From: Bradyrhizobium sp. B097
Lineage (GTDB): Bacteria; Pseudomonadota; Alphaproteobacteria; Rhizobiales; Xanthobacteraceae
Direction: 5' to 3'
Length of the DNA: 64,000 nucleotides
Assembly: GCF_038957035.1 (NCBI RefSeq)
Contig: NZ_CP152412.1
Coordinates: 2,600,501 to 2,664,500 of the forward strand
Of the stretch, positions 41,547 to 49,853 are shown one piece after another; position 1 is the stretch's first letter, and each line of letters opens with the position of its first letter. The translations under genes and the position numbers were made by a program. The notes below the pieces were generated by a model. The model was not told where the DNA came from. It searched no databases and saw nothing but the letters and a program-made list of their open reading frames with translations.

Positions 41547-43091
41547 ATGGGGTCTTCCGGCGAACTGCTGTTCGATGGCGCCGACTGGGATTTCCCGACG
41601 CTGCAGCGGATTCACGACGCCTGCGAGGAGGTCGCGCGCAAGGAACTCGGGCTCGACGTCTATCCCAACCAGATCGAGGTGATTACCGCCGAGCAGATGC
41701 TCGACGCCTATTCGTCGGTCGGCATGCCGCTGTTCTACAAGCACTGGTCGTTCGGCAAACAGTTCGCGTTCCAGGAAGCGTCTTATCGCAAGGGCCTGAT
41801 GGGCCTCGCCTATGAGATCGTGATCAACTCCTCGCCGTGCATCTCCTATCTGATGGAGGAGAACACCGCGACGATGCAGACGCTGGTGATCGCGCACGCG
41901 GCGTTCGGGCACAATCACTTCTTCAAGAACAATTACCTGTTCAAGCAGTGGACCGACGCCGAAGGCATCCTCGATTATCTCGAATTCGCCAAGGGCTATA
42001 TCGCGGTCTGCGAGGACCGCCATGGCCGCGAGACGGTGGAGCGGACGCTCGATGCCGCGCATGCGCTGATGTCGCACGGTGTCGACCGCTATCCCGGAAA
42101 GAAGACGCTCGACCTGCGTGCCGAGGAGAAGCGCGCCGGCGAGCGCCGGCAGCACGAGGAAGCCGTGTTCAACGATTTGTGGCGGACGGTGCCGAACACC
42201 AAGGCCAAGAGCAAGGCGACGCTCAGCGCCGAGCGACGCCGCGCGCTGCTTGGCCTGCCGCAGGAGAACATCCTCTACTTCCTTGAGAAGACCGCGCCGC
42301 GCCTGCAAGGCTGGCAGCGCGAGCTCATTCGCATCGTGCGTCACATCGCGCAGTACTTCTACCCGCAGGGCCAGACCAAGGTGATGAACGAGGGCACCGC
42401 GACCTACGTCCATTACCGCATCATGAGCCGGCTGCATCAGCAGGGCCGGCTCACCGACGGCAATTTCCTCGAATTCCTGCAGTCGCACACCAATGTGGTG
42501 TTTCAGCCCGAGTTCGACGATCGCCGCTATTCCGGCTTCAATCCATACGCGCTCGGCTTTGCCATGATGCAGGACATCGAGCGGATCGTGAAGACTCCGG
42601 AGGACGAGGACCGCGCCTGGTTCCCCGATATCGCCGGCAAGGGCGACGTCGAGGGCGTGCTGCGCGAGATCTGGAGCAACTACCGCGACGAGAGCTTCAT
42701 CAACCAGTTCCTCAGCCCGGCGCTGATCCGGCGCTTCCGCATGTTCCATCTGCACGACGACCCCGCCGAAAGCCAGGGCATCAAGGTCGATGCGATCCAC
42801 GACGAGCGCGGCTACCGCCGGGTGCGCCGCGAGCTGGCACGGCAATACGACGTCGGATTCGTCGACGCCAATATCGAGGTCGTGGATGTCGATCTCGACG
42901 GCGACCGCCGCCTGATGCTGCGTCACACCACCGTGAAGGGCGCGCAGCTCAACGAGACCGACACGCGGCGCGTGCTGCAGCATCTCGCCGATCTGTGGTC
43001 CTACGACGTGGCACTCACCGAACTCGACGGCACCGACAAGGTGCTGAAGGAATACGTCGTCAGCCCGCGCGCGGCTGCGGTCGCTGCTTGA
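41547..43091 (+). CDS. SpoVR family protein (YcgB-like)
   Basis: A 514-residue soluble protein of the SpoVR family, named after a Bacillus spore-cortex gene but widespread in non-sporulating bacteria. Typical regions are YSSVGMPLFYKHWSFGKQF, ENTATMQTLVIAHAAFGHNHFF, QTKVMNEGTATYVHYRIM and FNPYALGFAMMQDIERI. It begins 4 bases after the yeaH stop with AGGAAAGGG upstream, so the two are almost certainly co-translated. Biochemical role unknown; a factor in stress adaptation is inferred from the conserved cluster. Confidence 0.95.
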   Translation: MGSSGELLFDGADWDFPTLQRIHDACEEVARKELGLDVYPNQIEVITAEQMLDAYSSVGMPLFYKHWSFGKQFAFQEASYRKGLMGLAYEIVINSSPCISYLMEENTATMQTLVIAHAAFGHNHFFKNNYLFKQWTDAEGILDYLEFAKGYIAVCEDRHGRETVERTLDAAHALMSHGVDRYPGKKTLDLRAEEKRAGERRQHEEAVFNDLWRTVPNTKAKSKATLSAERRRALLGLPQENILYFLEKTAPRLQGWQRELIRIVRHIAQYFYPQGQTKVMNEGTATYVHYRIMSRLHQQGRLTDGNFLEFLQSHTNVVFQPEFDDRRYSGFNPYALGFAMMQDIERIVKTPEDEDRAWFPDIAGKGDVEGVLREIWSNYRDESFINQFLSPALIRRFRMFHLHDDPAESQGIKVDAIHDERGYRRVRRELARQYDVGFVDANIEVVDVDLDGDRRLMLRHTTVKGAQLNETDTRRVLQHLADLWSYDVALTELDGTDKVLKEYVVSPRAAAVAA

Positions 43092-43221
43092 GGCGTGCGC
43101 TCACGCAGCGATCAGCGCGCGGTGACCGCCGCGCGGAACGCGAGTCTTGCTTGGTGAACCCTGGTGTCCACCAAAGGCTCGCATCATGAACATCCCGGCA
43201 ACATTCCGATATTGAAAGCGT

Positions 43222-43246
43222 ATCACGTTGCACGCGTGAACGTGAT
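43222..43246. promoter_or_regulatory. Nested palindrome, possible operator upstream of the binding-protein gene
   Basis: Outer arms ATCACGTT (43222-43229) and AACGTGAT (43239-43246) enclose the inner palindrome CACGCGTG (43231-43238). The element lies 104 bases before the TTG start at 43350, in a 258-base gene-free stretch otherwise without recognisable signals. It could bind a dimeric regulator. Arms of eight bases alone can occur by chance; the nesting makes it more notable. Confidence 0.45.
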
Positions 43247-43349
43247 TGCCGGCATGCGGAAACCTCATTGCGGTCTTCTTGGCGATTGCCTGCGCGGGCG
43301 CGATTGATAATGTGCGCCGCGTCAAGAAAACCAAGAAAAGGATACGCTC

Positions 43350-44540
43350 TTGTCAACTCTCTCTCGCCTGGCGGGCTTTCTCGCCTTCACCGCGCTTACA
43401 GCCTCGTCGATCTCGCCGTCCGTTGCAGCCGATTCCGCGATCAGAATAGGAAACACCGCACCCTATAGCGGCCCGGCGTCGGCCTACGGCACGATCGCAC
43501 GCGCCGAAGCCGCGTATTTCCAGATGCTCAACGATCAGGGCGGCATCGGCGGCCGCAAGATCGACTTCGAGAGTCTCGACGACGCCTATTCGCCGTCGAA
43601 GACCGTCGAGCAGACTCGCAAGCTGGTCGAGCAGGACGAGGTGCTCGCGATCTTCAGCGCGGTCGGCACCGCGCCCAACATCTCGGTGCAGAAATATCTC
43701 AACATCAAGCACGTGCCTCAGCTGTTCGTGTCCTCAGGTGCGACGCGCTGGAACGATCCGAAGCAGTTCCCGTGGACGGTCGGTTTCAATCCGACCTACG
43801 AGCTCGAAGGCCGGCTCTATGCAAAGTACATCCTGAAGACCAAGCCGGACGCCAAGATCGCCGTCATCACGCCGAACGAAGACGCCGGCAAGGATTATCT
43901 CAGGGGCTTCAAGGACGGGCTTGGCGAGCATGTCGGCCAGATCGTTGCGGAGACCACGTATCTGACGACCGATCCGACCATCGATTCCCAGATGGTGACG
44001 ATGCGCGAGTCCGGTGCCGACGTGTTCTTCGCCGAAGCGACGCCGAAATTCGCCGCGCAAGCGCTGCGCAAGGCGGCGAGCATGGGCTGGAAGCCGCTCA
44101 CCATTCTGCCGACCGTCTCCAACTCGGTCTCCGCAGTCCTTGAGCCGGCCGGGCTCGAGAACGTTATCGGCGTCGTGACCGGGCTCTATCTGAAGGACCC
44201 GACCGATCCGCGCTGGGCCGATGATCCGGCGCAGAAGGAGTTTGCGGCCTGGATGAAGAAGTATCAGCCGAATGCGAGCGCGGGCGACCTCTTCAACGTG
44301 CAGGGCTACACGGTCGCGCAGGTCATGACGGCGGTGCTGAAGAACTGCAACGGCGACTACAGCCGCGACAACATCATCAAGCAGGCGACCAATCTGATGG
44401 CGCTGGAACTGCCGATGCTGCTGCCGGGCATCAAGGTGCAGACCGAGCCCGACAATGTGACGCCGATCCGCCAGATCCAGATGGCGCGGTTCGACGGCAA
44501 GTCCTGGGCGCTGTTCGGCGACGTCTTGAGCGACAAGTAG
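43350..44540 (+). CDS. ABC transporter substrate-binding protein, branched-chain amino acid (LivK) type
   Basis: A 396-residue periplasmic binding protein: signal peptide STLSRLAGFLAFTALTASSI cleaved near SVAAD, then IRIGNTAPYSGPASAYG, LNDQGGIGGRKIDFESLDD and VEQDEVLAIFSAVGTAPN, the Peripla_BP_6 pattern. It would capture an amino acid, amide or aromatic acid in the periplasm. The start is TTG at 43350 with AAGGA upstream; no ATG gives the signal peptide. No permease or ATPase genes are next to it, so it is an orphan component. Repeats begin right after its stop. Confidence 0.92.
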   Translation: MSTLSRLAGFLAFTALTASSISPSVAADSAIRIGNTAPYSGPASAYGTIARAEAAYFQMLNDQGGIGGRKIDFESLDDAYSPSKTVEQTRKLVEQDEVLAIFSAVGTAPNISVQKYLNIKHVPQLFVSSGATRWNDPKQFPWTVGFNPTYELEGRLYAKYILKTKPDAKIAVITPNEDAGKDYLRGFKDGLGEHVGQIVAETTYLTTDPTIDSQMVTMRESGADVFFAEATPKFAAQALRKAASMGWKPLTILPTVSNSVSAVLEPAGLENVIGVVTGLYLKDPTDPRWADDPAQKEFAAWMKKYQPNASAGDLFNVQGYTVAQVMTAVLKNCNGDYSRDNIIKQATNLMALELPMLLPGIKVQTEPDNVTPIRQIQMARFDGKSWALFGDVLSDK

Positions 44541-44557
44541 ACGTCACGAGCTCCGCT

Positions 44558-44602
44558 GTCGTCCCCGCTCCCGTGCGCAATTGCGCACCAGGCAGGGACG
44601 AC
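44558..44602. repeat. Short palindromic repeat after the binding-protein gene (family B, short form)
   Basis: Outer arms GTCGTCCC (44558-44565) and GGGACGAC (44595-44602) enclose CCCGTGCGCAATTGCGCAC, whose core GTGCGCAATTGCGCAC is a perfect palindrome. The same core and right arm recur at about 44814-44847. A 39-base stretch ending at 44565 repeats at 44676-44714 with five differences. Confidence 0.85.
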
Positions 44603-44706
44603 GCAGAGCCCACCATCGCGAGTGGGGCGCGTGAGGCGGGCACATCGCCGCGCTCCTTTGCCCACCCTACGGCGCTGAGCGACAAGTGGCGGTCACCAAC
44701 TCCGCT

Positions 44707-44847
44707 GTCGTCCCTGCGAAAGCAGGGACCCATACGCCGCGGCTTCTGTTGTGAACGGGACTCGTCGTTCCAACGTAGCTCGACAATCTGCATCGGTGGT
44801 TATGGGTCCCTGCTCCCGTGCGCAATTGCGCACTAGGCAGGGACGAC
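44707..44847. repeat. 141-base element, inverted copy of the 9994-10117 element (family B, copy 2)
   Basis: The left arm GTCGTCCCTGCGAAAGCAGG and following bases (44707-44734) equal the arm at 9994. The right arm is split: TATGGGTCCCTGC (44801-44813), a 23-base insert holding the palindrome GTGCGCAATTGCGCAC, then GCAGGGACGAC (44837-44847). The centre, read in reverse, matches the first element, including GTCCCGTTCACAACA (here as its complement at 44747-44761). The gene-free stretch 44541-44900 consists mainly of this and the shorter repeat. Confidence 0.9.
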
Positions 44848-44900
44848 ACCGGTTTGTCGCACATCCTTGCCACGTCATTCGTGACGACGAGAATGAGTGC

Positions 44901-45956
44901 TCAGCGCAGGCTGGCGTTGATCTTGTCGAGCACCGCTGAGCCGGGGCAGAGCGCCTGTTCGTCCAGCGTGTTGAGCGGCGTCTCGACGGTGTCGAGATGG
45001 GTGTGCAGGTCCTCGGCATCCGGATCGACATAGAGCAGCCCGGTGACGATCTGGCCCTTGGCCGCATGCTTCTGCAGGAAGGTCTGTGCTCCGAGCCGAT
45101 CGTGCGGATCGTAGTCGGCATCGAGCTTGCGCAGCGCGAGCCGCGTGCCGTCATGCTGCTCGACCACCTGCACGGTGCCGGGCGCATAGTCGACGCTGAT
45201 CGGATCGCGGCCGACCAGCACGTCGAGCCGGTTCACCGCGTCATTGTGCTCGCGGACATAGTCGAAGCTCTTGGTCGAGCCGGCGTGGTTGTTGAAGGCG
45301 ATGCAGGGGCTGATCACGTCGATGAAGGACGCGCCCTTGTGGCGGATCGCAGCGGCAATCAAGGGAACCAACTGCGTCTTGTCGCCGGAGAAGCTGCGCG
45401 CCACGAAGGTGGCGCCAAGTTGCAGCGCGATCGCGACCAGGTCGATCGCATTGTCGGTGTTGGTGACGCCCTTCTTCGACTTCGAGCCGCGGTCGGCGGT
45501 GGCCGAGAACTGGCCCTTGGTCAGGCCGTACACGCCGTTGTTCTCGACGATGTAGGTCATGTTGACGGCGCGCCGGATCGAATGCGCGAACTGGCCGAAG
45601 CCGATCGAGGCCGAATCGCCGTCGCCGGAGACGCCGAGATAGATCAGGTCGCGGTTGGCGAGGTTGGCGCCGGTCAGCACCGACGGCATGCGGCCGTGCA
45701 CCGAGTTGAAGCCGTGCGAATTGCCGAGGAAATAGTCCGGCGTCTTCGACGAGCAGCCGATGCCGGAAATCTTCGCCACCCGGTGCGGCTCGATCGAGAG
45801 CTCGTAGCAGGCTTCGATGATCGAGGCGGTGATCGAATCGTGGCCGCAGCCCGCGCACAGGGTCGAGATCTTCCCCTCGTAGTCGCGATGGGTGTAGCCC
45901 AGCTCGTTCTTCTTCAGGCCGGGATGATGAAACTTCGGCTTTGCAATGTAGGTCAT
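44901..45956 (-). CDS. korB: KorB, 2-oxoacid:ferredoxin oxidoreductase beta subunit
   Basis: The thiamine-diphosphate subunit of a 2-oxoacid (probably 2-oxoglutarate):ferredoxin oxidoreductase, which exchanges the oxoacid, CoA and ferredoxin with acyl-CoA and CO2. The 351-residue protein has STLCAGCGHDSI, GIGCSSKTPDYF, the TPP/Mg2+ motif GVSGDGDSASIGFGQFAHSI and VENNGVYGLTKGQFS. The frame is open upstream, but the ATG at 45954-45956 overlaps the korA stop as ATGA. 2-oxoglutarate is the usual substrate of this subgroup; that is inference. Confidence 0.94.
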   Translation of the reverse strand: MTYIAKPKFHHPGLKKNELGYTHRDYEGKISTLCAGCGHDSITASIIEACYELSIEPHRVAKISGIGCSSKTPDYFLGNSHGFNSVHGRMPSVLTGANLANRDLIYLGVSGDGDSASIGFGQFAHSIRRAVNMTYIVENNGVYGLTKGQFSATADRGSKSKKGVTNTDNAIDLVAIALQLGATFVARSFSGDKTQLVPLIAAAIRHKGASFIDVISPCIAFNNHAGSTKSFDYVREHNDAVNRLDVLVGRDPISVDYAPGTVQVVEQHDGTRLALRKLDADYDPHDRLGAQTFLQKHAAKGQIVTGLLYVDPDAEDLHTHLDTVETPLNTLDEQALCPGSAVLDKINASLR

Positions 45957-47800
45957 GTCACGGCCTTGCGGAGAGGGGTCACCTTGAGATGATCCTGGTG
46001 GTCGCCGATCGAATTGGCGATGAAGCGCGCTGTGATCGGCGTGCCGTCGTAATGCAGGATCGGCACCAGCCGCACAGGGTCGATGCCGTTCTCGTTGACG
46101 ATCAGCTGACGGAGCTGCGCGTCGCGGTTCTGCTCGACCACGTAGACGAAGTCGTGATCGGCGATGAAGCTCGCGACGCTGGAGTGGAACGGGAAGGCGC
46201 GGATGCGCATGCGGTCGAGCTGATGGCCGCGCGCCTCCAGGATCCCGATCGCCTCGTCCATCGCGGGCGAGGTCGAGCCGAAATAGAGCACGCCGTACTT
46301 GGTCGGCTTCGCTGCATTGGCCTGCAGCGGCCGCGGCACCATGTCCTGCGCCGTCTCGAACTTGCGCACCAGGCGCTGCATGTTGTCGGCGTAAACAGCG
46401 CCTTCCTCGGAATAGCGCGCGTAGCGGTCGCGCGAGGTGCCGCGGGTGAAGTAGGAGCCCTTGGTTGGATGCGTGCCGGGATAGGTGCGATAGGGGATGC
46501 CGTCGCCGTCGACGTCGAGATAGCGGCCGAAGTCGCGGCCTTCCTCGAGCATCTCCGCCGTCATCACCTTGCCGCGGTCGTATTGCTTGGCGTCGTCCCA
46601 CTTCAGCGGGCGGCACAGCCGGTGGTTCATGCCGATGTCGAGATCGAGCATCAGGAAGATCGTGGTCTGTAGCCGTTCGGCGAGATCGAAGGCGGCGGCG
46701 GCGAATTCGAACGCTTCCGCCGGATCTTCCGGGAACAGCAGCACGTGCTTGGTGTCGCCGTGCGAGGCATAGGCGCAGGCGATCACGTCGCATTGCTGGG
46801 TGCGGGTCGGCATGCCCGTCGAGGGGCCGGCGCGCTGGATGTTCATGATGACGGCCGGGATCTCGGCGAAGTAGGACAGGCCGATGAACTCGGTCATCAG
46901 CGAGATACCCGGACCCGAGGTCGCGGTGAAGGCCCGCGCGCCGTTCCAGGACGCGCCGATCACGATGCCGATCGAGGCCAGTTCGTCCTCGCCCTGCACG
47001 ATGGCGTATTTCGCCTTGCCGGTCTCCGGATCGTGGCGGTACTTCTTGCAGTGGCTGGTGAAGGCTTCCGCCACCGACGATGACGGCGTGATCGGATACC
47101 AGGCGCACACCGTAGCGCCGCCATAGACGGCGCCGAGCGCGGCGGCGCTGTTGCCCTCGATGAAGATGCGGTCGCCAACCTTGTCGGACTTCTTCACCCG
47201 CAGCCCGATCGGGCATTTCAGGTTCTGCAGCGCCCAGTCGCGGCCGAGATGCAGCGCATGGACGTTGGAGGAGAGCAGCTTCTCCTTGCCCTTGTACTGC
47301 TCGCCGATCAGCTGTTCGACCAGCTTGGGGTCGAGGTCGAGCAGCGCGCAGAGTGCGCCGAGATAGATGATGTTCTTGAACAGCTGGCGCTGGCGCGGAT
47401 CGGTGTAGGTCGAATTGGTGATCGCAGTCAGCGGCACGCCGATGACCGTGATGTCCTCGCGGAATTTCGACGTCGGCATCGGCTTGGTCGAGTCGTAGAA
47501 CAGGTAGCCGCCGGGCTCGATCGAGGCGACGTCCTTGTCCCAGGTCTGCGGGTTCATCGCCACCATCATGTCGACGCCGCCGCGGGCGCCGAGATGGCCG
47601 TCCTCGGTGACGCGCACTTCATACCAGGTGGGCAGGCCCTGGATGTTGGACGGGAAGATGTTGCGTGGCGACACCGGCACGCCGTGGCGCAGGATCGAAC
47701 GCGCGAACAGTTCGTTGGCGGAGGCCGAGCCCGAACCGTTGACGTTGGCGAAGCGGACGACGAAGTCGTTTACGCTGCTGATCGGGCTTTGGACTGACAT
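45953..47800 (-). CDS. korA: KorA, 2-oxoacid:ferredoxin oxidoreductase fused gamma/alpha subunit
   Basis: A 615-residue chain with an N-terminal gamma-type domain (about 1-200, DFVVRFANVNGSGSASANEL, RGGVDMMVAMNP) fused to the alpha pyrimidine-binding domain (IEGNSAAALGAVYGGATVCAWYPITPSSSVAE, GEDELASIGIVIGASW) and a C-terminal domain DRMRIRAFPF. This two-subunit KorAB layout is known from aerobes and from alphaproteobacteria. The ATG at 47798-47800 lies 31 bases inside the upstream flavoprotein gene, so translation is probably coupled. It works with KorB next door. Confidence 0.94.
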   Translation of the reverse strand: MSVQSPISSVNDFVVRFANVNGSGSASANELFARSILRHGVPVSPRNIFPSNIQGLPTWYEVRVTEDGHLGARGGVDMMVAMNPQTWDKDVASIEPGGYLFYDSTKPMPTSKFREDITVIGVPLTAITNSTYTDPRQRQLFKNIIYLGALCALLDLDPKLVEQLIGEQYKGKEKLLSSNVHALHLGRDWALQNLKCPIGLRVKKSDKVGDRIFIEGNSAAALGAVYGGATVCAWYPITPSSSVAEAFTSHCKKYRHDPETGKAKYAIVQGEDELASIGIVIGASWNGARAFTATSGPGISLMTEFIGLSYFAEIPAVIMNIQRAGPSTGMPTRTQQCDVIACAYASHGDTKHVLLFPEDPAEAFEFAAAAFDLAERLQTTIFLMLDLDIGMNHRLCRPLKWDDAKQYDRGKVMTAEMLEEGRDFGRYLDVDGDGIPYRTYPGTHPTKGSYFTRGTSRDRYARYSEEGAVYADNMQRLVRKFETAQDMVPRPLQANAAKPTKYGVLYFGSTSPAMDEAIGILEARGHQLDRMRIRAFPFHSSVASFIADHDFVYVVEQNRDAQLRQLIVNENGIDPVRLVPILHYDGTPITARFIANSIGDHQDHLKVTPLRKAVT

Positions 47801-49569
47801 GTTGATCCCGCTTGAACCATATCGATGAGGTACTTCTGCATGTCCCAGGCGCCGGTCGGGCAGCGCTCGGCACACAGCCCGCAATGCAGGCAGACGTCTT
47901 CGTCTTTCACCATGACGCGGCCGGTCTTCAGGTCGCCGGAGACGTAGAGCGCCTGATCGTGATGCGGCGAGGGGGCTTTCAGGCGCTGCCGCAAATCATC
48001 CTCTTCACCGTTCTCGGTGAAGGTGATGCAGTCCATCGGACAGATGTCGACGCAGGCGTCGCATTCGATGCAGAGCGGCGCGGAGAATACCGTCTGCACG
48101 TCGCAATTCAGGCAGCGCTGCGCCTCGCCGAGCGCGAGCTTGAGGTCGTAACCGAGCTCGACTTCGGCGCGGATGTCCTTCAGCGCGATCACCTTGTCGC
48201 GGTGCGGCACCTTGAAGCGCTTGTCGGCGGAGATGTCGTTGTCGTAGCTCCACTCGTGGATGCCCATCTTCTGCGAGGAGATCTGCACCTCGGGCAGCGG
48301 GCGCTCGGTGATGTCCTCGCCGGACAGCATCCGGTGGATCGACAGCGCGGCATCATGGCCGTGCGCCACCGCCCAGATGATGTTCTTCGGCCCGAACGCC
48401 GCATCGCCGCCGAAGAACACCTTCGGATTGGTCGAGACGAACGTCTTGGGGTCGACCTTCGGCATGTGCCACTTGTCGAATTCGATGCCGCAATCGGCTT
48501 CGATCCAGGGGAACGCATTCTCCTGGCCGACCGCAACGAGCACATCGTCGCAGGACACGGTCTCGTCCGGCTCGCCCGAGGGCACCAGATTGCGCCGGCC
48601 CTTGTCGTCGTATTCCGCCTTCACCTTCTGGAAGGTGACGCCAATCAGCTTGCCGGCCACATGCTTGAATGCCACCGGCACCATGTAGTTGAGGATCGGG
48701 ATGTCCTCGTGAAGCGCGTCCTCCTTCTCCCACGGCGAGGCCTTCATTTCCTCGAAGCCGGAGCGGACGATCACCTTGACGCTCTCGCCGCCGAGGCGGC
48801 GCGCGGTGCGGCAGCAATCCATCGCGGTGTTGCCGCCGCCGAGCACGATGACGCGGCGGCCAATCTTTTCGACGTGGCCGAACGACACGTTGGCCAGCCA
48901 CTCGATGCCGATATGGATGTTGGCGGCGCCCTCCTTGCGGCCGGGAATGTCGAGCTCGCGGCCGCGCGGTGCGCCGCTTCCGACAAAGATCGCGTCATAG
49001 TTCTCGGAGAGCAGCTGCTTCAGGCTGTCGACGCGCTGACCGCCCTTGAACTCGACGCCGAGGTCGAGGATGTAGCCGGTCTCCTCGTCGATCACGTTGT
49101 CGGGCAGGCGGAATTTTGGAATCTGGCTGCGCATCATGCCGCCGGCCTTGGGATCGCCGTCGAACACGGTGCAGTGATAGCCGAGCGGGACGAGATCGCG
49201 CGCCACGGCCAGCGAGGCGGGGCCGCCGCCGACCAGCGCGATGCGCTTGCCGTTCTTCGGCCCCGGCTTCGGCAGCCGGTGCTTGATGTCGTCCTTGAAG
49301 TCGGCGGCGACGCGCTTCAGGCGGCAGATCGCGACCGGAGTGTCCTCGACCCGCCCGCGGCGGCACGCCGGTTCGCATGGACGGTCACAGGTGCGCCCGA
49401 GAATCCCGGGGAACACGTTGGACTGCCAATTGATCATGTAGGCGTCGCTGTAACGCCCCTCAGCAATCAACCGGATGTACTCGGGAACGGGGGTGTGTGC
49501 GGGGCAAGCCCATTGGCAATCGACTACTTTATGAAAGTAATCCGGCGCCGAGATATCAGTCGGTTTCAT
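47770..49569 (-). CDS. GltD-like FAD/NAD(P) oxidoreductase with fused 4Fe-4S ferredoxin domains
   Basis: A 599-residue iron-sulfur flavoprotein. The N-terminal cluster domain has CQWACPAHTPVPEYI and GRTCDRPCEPACRRG; the FAD motif is RIALVGGGPASLAVARDL; the NAD(P) motif is RRVIVLGGGNTAMDCCRTA; the C-terminal bacterial ferredoxin domain has CIECDACVDICPMDCI and CLHCGLCAERCPTGAW, two 4Fe-4S clusters. It resembles the glutamate synthase small subunit but carries its own ferredoxin. Overlap with korA suggests that it passes electrons between Kor and NAD(P)H (inference). It is the first gene of a three-gene operon. Confidence 0.92.
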   Translation of the reverse strand: MKPTDISAPDYFHKVVDCQWACPAHTPVPEYIRLIAEGRYSDAYMINWQSNVFPGILGRTCDRPCEPACRRGRVEDTPVAICRLKRVAADFKDDIKHRLPKPGPKNGKRIALVGGGPASLAVARDLVPLGYHCTVFDGDPKAGGMMRSQIPKFRLPDNVIDEETGYILDLGVEFKGGQRVDSLKQLLSENYDAIFVGSGAPRGRELDIPGRKEGAANIHIGIEWLANVSFGHVEKIGRRVIVLGGGNTAMDCCRTARRLGGESVKVIVRSGFEEMKASPWEKEDALHEDIPILNYMVPVAFKHVAGKLIGVTFQKVKAEYDDKGRRNLVPSGEPDETVSCDDVLVAVGQENAFPWIEADCGIEFDKWHMPKVDPKTFVSTNPKVFFGGDAAFGPKNIIWAVAHGHDAALSIHRMLSGEDITERPLPEVQISSQKMGIHEWSYDNDISADKRFKVPHRDKVIALKDIRAEVELGYDLKLALGEAQRCLNCDVQTVFSAPLCIECDACVDICPMDCITFTENGEEDDLRQRLKAPSPHHDQALYVSGDLKTGRVMVKDEDVCLHCGLCAERCPTGAWDMQKYLIDMVQAGSTCQSKARSAA

Positions 49570-49775
49570 TCCTACCTTTGACCCGCGCGAAAAATGCCTG
49601 CCCGCGCGGCCTTATCGTTGACGACGAACGCTCACGTGGCGTTGTTCTGGTTTTTGAATTGGATCATAGGCTTATCTTATTAGAGCCGTTCCAGAGAAGG
49701 CAAAGGCTAAATTGTCCGATCATCAGCTTTCGCGCGGCTGATGCGCGTCTAGCGTTAATCTCGTTTGCGTTATGT

Positions 49776-49801
49776 GGCGGTGCAGCATGGTCTGCACCGC
49801 C
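49776..49801. other. Perfect 10-base-pair hairpin in the gap before the flavoprotein gene
   Basis: GGCGGTGCAG (49776-49785), loop catggt, CTGCACCGCC (49792-49801). It lies in the 284-base gap 49570-49853 between two minus-strand genes, about 50 bases past the stop of the DUF4286 gene. No T run follows on either strand. It may stop or insulate transcription, or act as a binding site. The rest of the gap shows no gene. Confidence 0.6.
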
Positions 49802-49833
49802 GCGCCGCTCTTTGTTTGAGTATGAATGTCCAC

Positions 49834-49852
49834 GCAAACGTTGCGCGTTTGC
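49834..49852 (-). terminator. Weak terminator candidate after the DUF4286 gene
   Basis: GCAAACG-ttgcg-CGTTTGC, beginning one base after the TGA stop (49856-49854) on the minus strand. The seven-base stem has no T run after it, so it may only protect the mRNA end. Confidence 0.35.
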
Positions 49853-49853
49853 T

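Noticed and set aside
44541..44900. Insertion sequence remnant after the binding-protein gene
   Set aside because: No transposase fragment or IS-type ends; the sequence is explained by palindromic non-coding repeats.
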